Assembly (NCBI GenBank): GCA_040216765.1
Contig: JAVJON010000004.1
Span: 1-64,000 of the forward strand
Origin: Marinibaculum sp040216765
GTDB taxonomy: Bacteria; Pseudomonadota; Alphaproteobacteria; Ferrovibrionales; Ferrovibrionaceae
Direction of reading: 5' to 3'
DNA length: 64,000 nt
Part shown: one piece after another, positions 33,801 through 41,697 of the stretch
How positions within the stretch are numbered: the first letter of the stretch is position 1
How the letters are laid out: the number at the start of each line of letters is the position of its first letter
Translations under genes and position numbers: made by a program
The notes under the pieces: generated by a model
What the model was told of the DNA's origin: nothing
The model's database searches: none
The model's input: the letters and a program-made list of their open reading frames with translations, nothing else

Positions 33801-34662
33801 CGGCGCCGCCGGGCGGGCGCCCCGCCGCGCCGCCGGGCACCGACACCGCGAAGCCCGTGGCATTGACGATCACCGCCGGCGGATGCGCCGCGAACAGCCG
33901 GGCAAGCAGCCCGCCGGCCGCCTCGTCCTTCAGGCTCTGCACGAAGACCGGCAGCGGGTTCAGCCCCTCCGCCTGCAACCCGGCGACCAGCGCATCCGGG
34001 GTCGCGGTGCCGCCGGACAGCATCAGCGCGCGATAGAAGACCAGCGCCGCGACGGGGGCGCCGTCCTGCCACCGGGCGGCGATGGCAGCCAGGTCCGCCC
34101 CCTCCAGCCCCGGCCAGTAGAGCCCGGCGGAAAGCAGCGGTTGCGGTTCCTGCCAGGCCGGCAGGCCATCCGCCCGCCCGGCCAGGGCGGCGGCATAGAG
34201 CAGCAGGTTCCGCGCATTGGGCACGCCGCCATGGTCGCCATAGGCCTGCAGCCGTGCCCGCGCATCCTCGTCCAGGGTGGACAGAACGGCGAAGTCAGGA
34301 TCGTCCTGCGAATCGCCGGGCAGCAGGGCAAGCGCGATGCCGCGGGCGCGGCAGCATTCCGCAATCTCGTCGATGCCGTAGGGCCAGTAGCTGCGGCCGC
34401 CCAGCAGGCGGATGCAGACCAGCCGCGCGCCCGCGATCACCTGTTCGACATAGAGGTCGACCGACAGGTTGTGCTTCAGCTGCAGCAGGTTGGCCAGGCG
34501 CAGCGCGGGGAAACCCGCCGGCAGGCCGGCGCGGGCCCGCGCCAGGCAGGCCAGCTCGCTGTCCGCCGTCGACAGGATGACGATCTCGCCCGGCGTCTGG
34601 CCGAGGTCGACCGCCGCACTGCCATCGTCGACCCGGCCGGGCTGGACGGCGAGGAGGTGCAT
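30877..34662 (-). CDS. cobN: Aerobic cobaltochelatase subunit CobN
   Basis: A 1261-residue large subunit of the ATP-dependent cobaltochelatase that inserts Co2+ into hydrogenobyrinic a,c-diamide. Length and segments fit: GGRSYWPYGIDEI near the N-terminus, VVHLGKHGNLEWLPGKALALS in the core, GRNFYSVDTRAVPT, AWSLGRASAELLVEDYL, and VQNQDNREHDLLDSDDYYQFEGG near the C-terminus (given here as pieces). CobS and CobT, the AAA partners, are not in the window. The ATG at 34662 overlaps the cobW stop in TGATG. Cobalamin riboswitch control is inherited from the shared leader before cobW. Confidence 0.97.
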   Translation of the reverse strand: MHLLAVQPGRVDDGSAAVDLGQTPGEIVILSTADSELACLARARAGLPAGFPALRLANLLQLKHNLSVDLYVEQVIAGARLVCIRLLGGRSYWPYGIDEIAECCRARGIALALLPGDSQDDPDFAVLSTLDEDARARLQAYGDHGGVPNARNLLLYAAALAGRADGLPAWQEPQPLLSAGLYWPGLEGADLAAIAARWQDGAPVAALVFYRALMLSGGTATPDALVAGLQAEGLNPLPVFVQSLKDEAAGGLLARLFAAHPPAVIVNATGFAVSVPGGAAGRPPGGADCPVLQAVLAAGDRDGWAAGSAGLTARDMAMNVALPEVDGRIFTRAIAFKAAEEIDPATQWPVTGHVPEPDRIAFVAALAARWARLRRTAPADRRVALVLANYPNRDGRLGNGVGLDTPASAVAVLQAMAGAGYAVADLPGDGDALMRRLSAGPTNAARRDRSGGAFLPLTAYQAFFAGLPAGLRRDLTARWGAPEADPFFGRRDGAAGFVLPVLMLGNVAIAIQPARGYNIDPQASYHDPALVPPHGYLAFYAWLRGAFDAHAVVHLGKHGNLEWLPGKALALSAGCYPEAALGPLPHLYPFIVNDPGEGSQAKRRAAAVIVDHLTPPLTRAESYGPLKDLEALVDEYYDAAQGDPRRVAFLRREILGLAAAIGLDRDLEAASGPGAAGAAQGGEDGALARLDAYLCELKELQIRDGLHVFGRAPEGRQCRDLLVALTRLPRGHGRDGQASLLRALAADLGLGDWDPLDAALGDAWDGPRPAALADLLPAPWRSAGDSLERLEALAADLVAGDWPAADWPATGAVLDVIASELRPAVAGCGPAELDGLLRGLDGRFVPPGPSGAPTRGRPEVLPTGRNFYSVDTRAVPTPAAWSLGRASAELLVEDYLQRHGDWPRRMALTGWGTANMRTGGDDIAQALALMGVRPTWDAAARRVTGFEILPLSALGRPRVDVTFRVSGFFRDAFPAQIDLLDSAARAVMALDEPAAENPLAAAAATEAAALRAAGATAEEAALQAGYRVFGSAPGAYGAGLQALFDEGLWRDRGDLADAYLDWGGFAYGAGREGSAARDRFAARLAGVEAVVQNQDNREHDLLDSDDYYQFEGGMTAAVTRLRGTAPEVYHNDHSRPERPRVRRLEDELARIVRGRAANPKWIAGVMRHGYKGAFEIAATIDYLFAFAATTGLVKDHQFDLLFAAYLADPQVRGFMADSNPAALRETAARFQEAIDRGLWRPASNSAGGTLAALAAQTGEFR

Positions 34663-35798
34663 CAGCCGGCAGGTATCGCGACGGCGGCCGCGACGGCCCC
34701 GCAGGCCTGCAGGGCCGCCCGCAGGTCGGCGGCGATCCGGTCGCGGTCCAGGCCGGTCTCGCCGATCACCACGAGCCGGCTGCCGCCGCCCTCGCCCGCC
34801 GCCCAGGGCCGGTCGAAATAGTGCTGCACCCGCGGGCCGACCGCCTGCACCACCAGCCGCATCGGCCGCCCGGCGACGGTGACGAAGCCCTTCAGGCGCA
34901 GGATGTCGTGGCGCGCGGTGACGGCGGCCAGCGCCGCGCCCAGCCCTGCGGGGTCGGCGATCCCGTCGGCGGCCACGACGAAGCTCTCGAAATCGTCATG
35001 ATCGTGATCGGGCTCGTCGTCGTGATGCGACGGCCGCGCCGCCAGGTCGTCCTCCGCGGCGGCCGACAGGCCGAGCAGGTGGTCGGCGTCGATCGCCCCC
35101 TGGCTGACCGTCAGCAGCGGCACGCCGGGGCGCAGGCGCGCCGCCAGGTCGGCCCGCAGTTCGTCCATGCGCGCCGCCGGGACCAGGTCCGCCTTGTTGA
35201 CGATCACCAGGTCGGCACAGGCCAGCTGGTCCTCGAACAGCTCCTCCAGCGGGCTGTCATGGTCCAATGCCGGGTCGGCGCCGCGCTGTGCGGCCAGGGC
35301 GCCCTCGTCGGCGGCAAAGCGGCCTTCCGCCAGGGCGGCGCCATCGACCAGGGTGACCACCCCGTCGACCGTGATCCGGGTGCGGATCTCCGGCCAGGCG
35401 AAGGCCTTGACCAGCGGCTTGGGCAGGGCCAGGCCGGAGGTCTCGATGACGATATGGTCGGGCGCCGGATCGCGGGCCAGCAGCATCTGCATGGTGGGCA
35501 GGAAGTCGTCGGCGACGGTGCAGCAGATGCAGCCATTCGCCAGCTCCACCACATCCTCCTCCGGGCAGTCCAGGATTCCGCAGCCCTTCAGGATCTCGCC
35601 ATCCACGCCCAGATCGCCGAACTCGTTGATCACCAGCGCGATGCGGCGCCCCCTGGCGGTGCCCAGCAGGTGGCGGATCAGGGTGGTCTTGCCGGCGCCC
35701 AGGAAGCCGGTCACCACGGTGGCGCCGATCCTGCCGCGCCGCGCGGCCGGCCGCCCTGCCGCTGCCCGCCCGTCGGTTCCCGTGGATGTTGTCGCCAT
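34662..35798 (-). CDS. cobW: CobW-type G3E GTPase (metal chaperone)
   Basis: A 378-residue GTPase presumed to deliver cobalt to CobN. VVTGFLGAGKTTLIRHLL is the Walker A region, ELANGCICCTV holds the metal-binding CxCC, VIETSGLALP is the switch, and VIVNKADLV the guanine-specificity motif. A histidine/aspartate stretch HHDDEPDHDHDD precedes the C-terminal CobW_C domain. ATG 35798 has GGAGG in front. It is the first gene of the riboswitch-led cobW-cobN-cobO operon. The N-terminal 20 residues are low-complexity and not conserved. Confidence 0.96.
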   Translation of the reverse strand: MATTSTGTDGRAAAGRPAARRGRIGATVVTGFLGAGKTTLIRHLLGTARGRRIALVINEFGDLGVDGEILKGCGILDCPEEDVVELANGCICCTVADDFLPTMQMLLARDPAPDHIVIETSGLALPKPLVKAFAWPEIRTRITVDGVVTLVDGAALAEGRFAADEGALAAQRGADPALDHDSPLEELFEDQLACADLVIVNKADLVPAARMDELRADLAARLRPGVPLLTVSQGAIDADHLLGLSAAAEDDLAARPSHHDDEPDHDHDDFESFVVAADGIADPAGLGAALAAVTARHDILRLKGFVTVAGRPMRLVVQAVGPRVQHYFDRPWAAGEGGGSRLVVIGETGLDRDRIAADLRAALQACGAVAAAVAIPAG

Positions 35799-35943
35799 GC
35801 CTGCCTCCGCCGATGCTGCGTCATGCGCATCGGCCCGGATGGCGGGCAATGGATCACGGGACCGGCGACCTGCCGGGACGACAGGATGCCGTGTCGCGTG
35901 GCCGGTGCACCCCGCCCGGGCCTTACGCTGTCTGTTCCTGTCC

Positions 35944-36160
35944 GGGCCGGTCTCCTGGCTCGCGCCCTTGGCAGCCGCGCCGCGGAGCGACGGCGGATGC
36001 GGAACGCCGGCCGGAACCGACGGCCTTCCCGGGCGCATGCGCCCAGTGGCTTCGCGAGTCGGTTCCGGTGCGGCAGGCGCCTACAGTTGCGGGGGCAGCC
36101 GCGGACTTGCCGGGAAGCTTCCCGGCGCACCGCGTTCCCGTGGCGATCGAACGCCCGCCC
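35944..36160 (-). ncRNA. Cobalamin riboswitch upstream of cobW-cobN-cobO
   Basis: Read on the minus strand, the element shows GGAACGCGGTG, GCTGCCCCCGCAACTGTAGG, GCCACTGGGC, GGGAAGGC and the B12 box GCGAGCCAGGAGACCGGCC near 35945-35963. Some 145 bases separate it from the cobW ATG. It lacks the GATGAAAAGGGAA form of the btuB copy, having a shorter version of that segment. It should repress the operon when adenosylcobalamin is plentiful. Confidence 0.93.
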
Positions 36161-36294
36161 GGACGCTAGCTTCTAGCCTGCCGCGCGGCGCGCGGTCAAT
36201 CGGCGGCAATCGACAGGGCCGCGCGGCGCGGTATAGCGTTCAGCCAACGAAAACGGGCATGCGGGAAAGCGGCCATGCGGGACGGAGGAAGACG

Positions 36295-37728
36295 ATGAGC
36301 AAGGCGGCGGGGCACCAAAGCGGCAGCGCGTTGTGGCAGTGGGATGCGGTGGACCTGGCACAGGCGGTCCGGGGCGGTGCGATCTCGTCCCGCGATGCCG
36401 TGACCGCCTGCCTGGACCGGCTGGACGCGGTCAACCCGAAGATCAACGCCGTTGTGGAATCCCGCCGGGACGAGGCGCTGGCCGCCGCCGATGCGGCCGA
36501 CCGCGCGGTTGCCGCGGGCGGGCCGCTCGGCCCCCTTCACGGGGTGCCGGTCACCATCAAGGTCAATGTCGACCAGCTGGGCTATGCCACGACCAACGGC
36601 ATCGGCGCCTTCAAGGACCTGATGGGCCCGTCGGATTCGCCGATCGTCGCCAACTGGAAGAAGGCCGGCGCGGTGATCGTCGGCCGCACCAACACGCCGG
36701 CCTTCTCGATGCGCTGGTTCACCGACAATGCGCTGCACGGCCAGACCCTGAACCCGCTGAACCCGAAGCTGACGCCCGGCGGCTCCAGCGGCGGCGCGGC
36801 GGCGGCGGTCGCGGCGGGGATCTGCCCGCTGGCCCATGGCAACGATTATGGCGGCTCGGTCCGCTACCCGGCCTATGCCTGCGGCATCGCGGGCCTGCGG
36901 CCCTCCTTCGGGCGGGTGCCGGCCTATCTGGAATCGGCGCCGAAGGAGCGCCCGATGACCGCCCAGCTGATGTCGGTGCAGGGGCCGCTGGCCCGCAAGG
37001 TCCGCGACCTGCGCGCCGGCCTGGCGGCAATGGCCGGCCGCGATGCGCGCGACCCATGGTGGGTGCCAGCGCCGCTGCAGGGCCCGCCGCCGGAACGGCC
37101 GATCCGGGTCGCGGTCTGCACCGACCCCTATGGCGACGGCGTGCATCCCGACGTCAAGGCAGCCGTGCAGAAGGCCGCCGGCTGGCTGGCCGATGCCGGC
37201 TATGCGGTGGAAGAGGTCGCCCTGCCGATGGCGCGCGAGGCGGCGGAATACTGGCTGACCCTGGTGATGTCGGACAGCCGCCGCGCGATGGCCGGCGCGA
37301 TCGCCGAGCATGGCGACGAAGCGATCCGGAACGCCTATGCCGGGATGGATGCCGGCGCGCCGGCGGAGATCGGCTTCGACAGCTACATGGCCGCGCTGGA
37401 GGGACGCACGACGGTGCTCCGCGCCTGGTCCCTGTTCCAGGAGAAGTACCCGCTGGCGCTGCTGCCGGTCAGCATGCAGCCGCCCTTCGAGCAGGGGTTG
37501 GACCAGCAGGGCGGCAATGCCTTTGCCGGCCTGCTGCAGGCGCAGCGGCCGCTGACCATGATCAACCTGATGGGCCTGCCCGGCCTGTCGGTGGCGACCG
37601 GCATCGACGGGGGCACCGCGCTGGGCGTGCAGATCGTCGGCCAGCGCTTCCGCGAGGATCTCTGCCTGGACGCGGGCGAGGTGATCGAGGGCCGCGCCCG
37701 GGTGGCCCTGCCGGTCGACCCGGCCTGA
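36295..37728 (+). CDS. Amidase signature family amidase
   Basis: A 477-residue hydrolase with the Ser-cisSer-Lys triad: lysine in VTIKVNVD, GGSSGGAAAAVAAG, and the nucleophile serine in NDYGGSVRYPA. These enzymes split carboxamides to acid and ammonia. ATG 36295 follows GGAGGAAGACG. It is 115 bases upstream of a Tat-exported flavin amine oxidase; an oxidase producing an amide plus an amidase removing it is the logic of the indole-3-acetamide or phenylacetamide routes, but that is inference. It is divergent from the riboswitch-led cob operon. Confidence 0.92.
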   Translation: MSKAAGHQSGSALWQWDAVDLAQAVRGGAISSRDAVTACLDRLDAVNPKINAVVESRRDEALAAADAADRAVAAGGPLGPLHGVPVTIKVNVDQLGYATTNGIGAFKDLMGPSDSPIVANWKKAGAVIVGRTNTPAFSMRWFTDNALHGQTLNPLNPKLTPGGSSGGAAAAVAAGICPLAHGNDYGGSVRYPAYACGIAGLRPSFGRVPAYLESAPKERPMTAQLMSVQGPLARKVRDLRAGLAAMAGRDARDPWWVPAPLQGPPPERPIRVAVCTDPYGDGVHPDVKAAVQKAAGWLADAGYAVEEVALPMAREAAEYWLTLVMSDSRRAMAGAIAEHGDEAIRNAYAGMDAGAPAEIGFDSYMAALEGRTTVLRAWSLFQEKYPLALLPVSMQPPFEQGLDQQGGNAFAGLLQAQRPLTMINLMGLPGLSVATGIDGGTALGVQIVGQRFREDLCLDAGEVIEGRARVALPVDPA

Positions 37729-37843
37729 CAGCGGCCAGGATCCCGCCCGGTTCCTGCCGCCATTGCGCCGCGATTCCGCGCAAGGGTGCGGGTACCGCCG
37801 GCAGGCTCCCTTGCCGGCGCGACACTCACAGGGGGAGGCAGAC

Positions 37844-39523
37844 ATGACCGGAACGCCACGACTGACCAGGCGGGGGTTCCTCCGCGCGCTGGGCGCCATC
37901 GGCGGCGCCGCCGCGGTATACGATGCTGCCGGCATCCTCGGGCTGCTGAAAGTCCGCTCGGCCCAGGCCAAGATGCCGCTCTACGAACCGGGGCGCGGGG
38001 CGGGCCGCAAGGTGATCGTGGTCGGTGCGGGGATGGCCGGCCTGACCGCTGCCTGGCACCTGGCCCGCAACGGCTTCGCGGTGGAGATCCTGGAAGCGGG
38101 CGACCGCATCGGCGGGCGCAACCTGACCCTGCGCAACGGCGACCGCTTTGCCGAGGCCGGCGGCCCGGAACAGACCTGCCGCCTGGTCCAGAACGAGTAT
38201 TCCGACGGCACCCCGGTGGAGGTCCCGACCTACATCAATGCCGGTCCCGGCCGGATCGGGCAGCACAGCGCGATCGTGCAGGACTATTGCCGCGCCTTCG
38301 GGGTCGCGCTGGAGCCCTACATCTTTTCCGGCGAGAACAACCTGCTGCAGAGCGATGCGGCATTCGGCGGCGCCCCGATGCCGTTCCGCCGCGTCCGCAA
38401 CGGCTATCGCAGCGGGATCGCCGGGATCCTGGAAGGCATGGTGAAGACCGGGGAGCTGGACAAGCCGCTCTCCGCATTGGACCGGGAACGCTTCCTCCGC
38501 GCCCTGCGCGCGTTCGGCGGCGTCGACACGGCGGGATTCGAGAAGGCGCTCGGCATGGCAGGGCATGACCAGGTCCTGATCGATGTCCCGCGCAACGGCT
38601 TCACCATGGATCCCGGCGCCTTCCTGCAGGCCGGCACGCCGATGCAGGATCTCGCCCTGGAACAGATCGTCGCCTCCGGCTTCTGGGACAGCGGGCTCTG
38701 GTCCGGCCTGGAGTATCGCTGGCAGGGGGTGATGCTGGAGCCCCGCGGCGGCATGGACATGATCTGGCGCCGGATGATCGCCCGCCCCCTGCCCGACGGC
38801 CGCACCCTGGCCGACATGGTGCGGCTGCGCAGCCCGGTCGCCGGCATCTGGAACGCGCCGGACGGCGTGACGATGGCCACCGCGGACGGGACGCGCCGGA
38901 CAGCGGATTTCTGCATCTGCACCGCCACGCCGAAGGTGATCGCGGGACTGGAGGGCAACCTGTCCCCCCGGCTGAAGGCCGCCTGCGACAAGGTGCAGTA
39001 CATCCCCTCCGTCCGGATGGCCGCCCAGATGCGCAGCCGCTTCTGGGAGGAGATCCCGGACAGCACCCTGCGGATCTTCGGCGGGATCAGCTTCACCGAT
39101 GCCGTCACCTCGCAGGTCTGGTACCCGTCCGCGGAGTTCCAGACCCGGCGCGGCGTGCTGGTGACGGGCTACAACTTCTTCGACAAGGCGGTCGCCCTGG
39201 CCGACATGTCGCTGGAACAGCGGCTGGAAGCGGCCCTGGTGCAGGGCGAGAAGTTCCACCCCGGCCGGTTCCGCTCGAACTATATCGAGGGCTCCGCGGT
39301 CAGCGTCGCCTGGCACCGCATGCCCTGGCAGCACGGCGCCGCGGTGGACGAGCCGTCCTATACCGACCCCAGCCTCTATCGCACCCTGGTCGAGGGCTTC
39401 CCCGATGGCCGGGTCTATGGCGCAGGCGACTGGCTCAGCTATCTGCCGGGATGGATGGACGGGGCCTTCGAGACCGCCGAGATCGTCGTCTCGCAGATCG
39501 CGGAGCGGGTGCGGACGCCATAG
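37844..39523 (+). CDS. Tat-exported flavin amine oxidase (L-amino-acid/monoamine oxidase type)
   Basis: A 559-residue FAD protein. The N-terminus has a twin-arginine signal (LTRRGFLRALGAIGGAA), then KVIVVGAGMAGLTAAWHLA (dinucleotide fold), LEAGDRIGGRNLT and, at the C-terminus, GRVYGAGDWLSYLPGWMDGAFETAE, which positions the flavin. The family includes L-amino-acid oxidases, tryptophan 2-monooxygenase and phenylalanine 2-monooxygenase. Export suggests a periplasmic substrate. ATG 37844 is preceded by GGGGGAGG. The amidase immediately upstream, on the same strand, may act on its product. Confidence 0.9.
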   Translation: MTGTPRLTRRGFLRALGAIGGAAAVYDAAGILGLLKVRSAQAKMPLYEPGRGAGRKVIVVGAGMAGLTAAWHLARNGFAVEILEAGDRIGGRNLTLRNGDRFAEAGGPEQTCRLVQNEYSDGTPVEVPTYINAGPGRIGQHSAIVQDYCRAFGVALEPYIFSGENNLLQSDAAFGGAPMPFRRVRNGYRSGIAGILEGMVKTGELDKPLSALDRERFLRALRAFGGVDTAGFEKALGMAGHDQVLIDVPRNGFTMDPGAFLQAGTPMQDLALEQIVASGFWDSGLWSGLEYRWQGVMLEPRGGMDMIWRRMIARPLPDGRTLADMVRLRSPVAGIWNAPDGVTMATADGTRRTADFCICTATPKVIAGLEGNLSPRLKAACDKVQYIPSVRMAAQMRSRFWEEIPDSTLRIFGGISFTDAVTSQVWYPSAEFQTRRGVLVTGYNFFDKAVALADMSLEQRLEAALVQGEKFHPGRFRSNYIEGSAVSVAWHRMPWQHGAAVDEPSYTDPSLYRTLVEGFPDGRVYGAGDWLSYLPGWMDGAFETAEIVVSQIAERVRTP

Positions 39524-39547
39524 CGACGGATCCGGCTGCGCGGCCTG

Positions 39548-40849
39548 TCAGGCCAGCATGCTGCCCAGCAGGGTGGCGATGCCCAGGAAGGAGAAGAAGC
39601 CGGCCACGTCGGTCACCGTCGTCAGGATGATCGAGGAGGCGACGGCAGGGTCCTGGCCCAGCCGCGACAGGACCATCGGCACCAGGGCGCCAGCGATCCC
39701 GGCCATCACCATCGCGATCACCATCGACGACGCGATGACCAGCACCAGGCCGACGCTGTCGCTCCACAGATAGACGCCGATGCCGCAGGTGATGGCGATC
39801 GCCACGCCATTCCACAGGCCGGCATTCATCTCCTTGCGCATCACCCGCAGCCAATGGCCGATCGTGATCTCCCGCAGCGCCAGGCCGCGCATGGTGACGG
39901 CCAGCGCCTGCGCGCCGGCATTGCCGGACTGGCCCGCCACCACCGGCAGAAGCACCGCCAGCGCGGTATAGGTGGCGATGGTCTCCTCGAACACGCCGAC
40001 CACGGAGGCGGCCAGGAAGGCGGTCAGCAGGTTGATCTGCAGCCAGGGCATGCGCTTGCGCAGGGCGAACCAGCTGGACGACAGCGCGCGCTCCTCGCGG
40101 CTGACGCCGACCATCGTCTGGATGTCCAGGCTGGCCTCGTCCTTCAGGGCCTCCAGCAGGCGGCCATGCCTGACGACGCCCAGGATGCGGCCTTCCAGGT
40201 CGACCACGGTCAGTTCGTCCAGGTCCAGGGTCTCCAGCTTCTGGACCACCTCCTCCTGCGGGTCCATCGGCCCGGCCACCGCCGGCGGCGGCACCATCAG
40301 GCTGGCCAGCGGGACATCCGCGTCATGGAACGCCAGTTCGCGCAGGTCCACCACGCCGGCCAGCCGGTTCTCGCTGTCCAGCAGCTTGACCACCCGGACC
40401 CGGCGGCCGCCGCGCTCGCGCAGCAGCGACAGGGCGCGGCCGACACTGGTCTCGGCCGGCAGGCTGAACACTGCCGTGTCCATCAGCCGGCCGGCGGTCG
40501 CGTCCGGATAGGCGAGCATGTGGCGCAGCTGGCCGGCCGTGCCGTCCGGCAGCAGATGCAGAAGCGCCTCGCGCTGCGGTTCGTCGAGCTGGGCCAGGAA
40601 AGCCGTCGCGCGGTTGCGCTCGGCCTGCTGCAGCACCGCCCGCCGGGACTCGTCCGGCAGGTGCTGCAGCATGCTGGCGCCGATCATCGGCGTCAGCGCG
40701 TTCATCACGGGCACCAGCTGCGCCTCCGGCAGGGACCGCAGCTGCTCCTGTACCGCGTGCTCGGGCAGGCCCTCGAGCACCCGCGCGGCCTCGCCCGGAT
40801 AGGCCGCCATGAAATCGCCGGCGAGCGCCCGGGCAATGGCATCGCTCAT
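39548..40849 (-). CDS. mgtE: MgtE-type magnesium transporter
   Basis: A 433-residue protein with all MgtE parts: an N-terminal helical bundle (residues 1-125; VLEGLPEHAVQEQLRSL), a CBS pair (about 130-255; MDTAVFSLPAETSVGRAL and DELTVVDLEGRILGVV), and a five-helix pore domain (about 285-433; WLQINLLTAFLAA, GQSGNAGAQALAVTMRGLAL, DPAVASSIILTTVTDVAGF). Mg2+ gates such channels by binding between the cytosolic domains. Its ATG overlaps the stop of the MgtE-N/CBS gene (ATGA), third in an operon led by an MscS-type channel. Confidence 0.95.
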   Translation of the reverse strand: MSDAIARALAGDFMAAYPGEAARVLEGLPEHAVQEQLRSLPEAQLVPVMNALTPMIGASMLQHLPDESRRAVLQQAERNRATAFLAQLDEPQREALLHLLPDGTAGQLRHMLAYPDATAGRLMDTAVFSLPAETSVGRALSLLRERGGRRVRVVKLLDSENRLAGVVDLRELAFHDADVPLASLMVPPPAVAGPMDPQEEVVQKLETLDLDELTVVDLEGRILGVVRHGRLLEALKDEASLDIQTMVGVSREERALSSSWFALRKRMPWLQINLLTAFLAASVVGVFEETIATYTALAVLLPVVAGQSGNAGAQALAVTMRGLALREITIGHWLRVMRKEMNAGLWNGVAIAITCGIGVYLWSDSVGLVLVIASSMVIAMVMAGIAGALVPMVLSRLGQDPAVASSIILTTVTDVAGFFSFLGIATLLGSMLA

Positions 40850-41697
40850 GAGCCGGCCCCTCCCCCGCCCTGCGGGGGCCCGTTGCGGTCCGTCCGGCCG
40901 ATCGAGGTGGCAAGGATCTCGGCCAGCCCGACATAGACGGTATTGGCCAGGCTGACATATTCGCCGCTCGGCTGCTCGCTCCTGGCGCTGCGCTCCTGCT
41001 GTGCCGCGCGGCGCAGCACGGCATGGCGCAGGACGCCGATCAGCCGGCCATCCCGGTCCAGCACGGGCAGGCTGTCGCGCTCCTGCCACGCCGGATCCTT
41101 CAGCGCCGCCTCGATGGTCATGTTGGCGCGCAGGCCGCCTTCGGCCGGCCCCGCGAGGCTGGCGACCGGTTTTTCGCCGGTCGCCGCCAGCAGGCGCACC
41201 AGCGGCACGACCCCCAGGAGGCGCTGTGCGCCATCGACCAGGAACAGCTCGCCGCCCTGGCCCTCGACCCGATCCAGCCGCAGGCGCACGTCCGCCACCG
41301 TCGCACCGGCCTCGGCGATCGGCGGGTGGGCATCGATCCAGGCGCCGATCCGATGGCCCGGCTGGTGCAGGATCAGGTCGATCTGCATGCGTGTCGCGAT
41401 GGCCAGCGCAGCCATCACCGCGCTGCGGCGGTCGGGCGGGAAGCGGCGCAGGATCGCGGCGGCGGGCCGGCGTGGCATATTGCCCAGATGCACCGCCACC
41501 CGTTCGGGCGGCGGTATCGTCAGGCAGGCCGCAGCCTGGTCGGGCGGCATCGCCATCAGCAGGTCCGCCGCCATGTCGTCCGCCAGCCCGTCGACGAAGG
41601 CGGCCGCCTCGGCGGGCGGGAACCGCGCCAGCACGGCCACGGCCTTCCGGGGATGGCGGGCGGCGTACTGCGTCGCCAGCGGGTCCTGCTCAGTCAT
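40846..41697 (-). CDS. Soluble MgtE-N/CBS-like protein without a pore
   Basis: A 283-residue protein that repeats the cytosolic half of MgtE. Residues about 1-120 resemble the MgtE N-terminal bundle (AVLARFPPAEAAAFVDGL, AVHLGNMPRRPAAAILRRFPPDRR), and about 125-240 a degenerate CBS pair (LFLVDGAQRLLGVVPLV; LPVLDRDGRLIGVLRHA). No membrane helix. A tail of about 45 residues is unlike anything I know. Start ATG 41697 lies eight bases inside the channel gene; the ATG at 41709 is an alternative. It may be a regulator or extra subunit for the coupled MgtE. Confidence 0.82.
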   Translation of the reverse strand: MTEQDPLATQYAARHPRKAVAVLARFPPAEAAAFVDGLADDMAADLLMAMPPDQAAACLTIPPPERVAVHLGNMPRRPAAAILRRFPPDRRSAVMAALAIATRMQIDLILHQPGHRIGAWIDAHPPIAEAGATVADVRLRLDRVEGQGGELFLVDGAQRLLGVVPLVRLLAATGEKPVASLAGPAEGGLRANMTIEAALKDPAWQERDSLPVLDRDGRLIGVLRHAVLRRAAQQERSARSEQPSGEYVSLANTVYVGLAEILATSIGRTDRNGPPQGGGGAGS

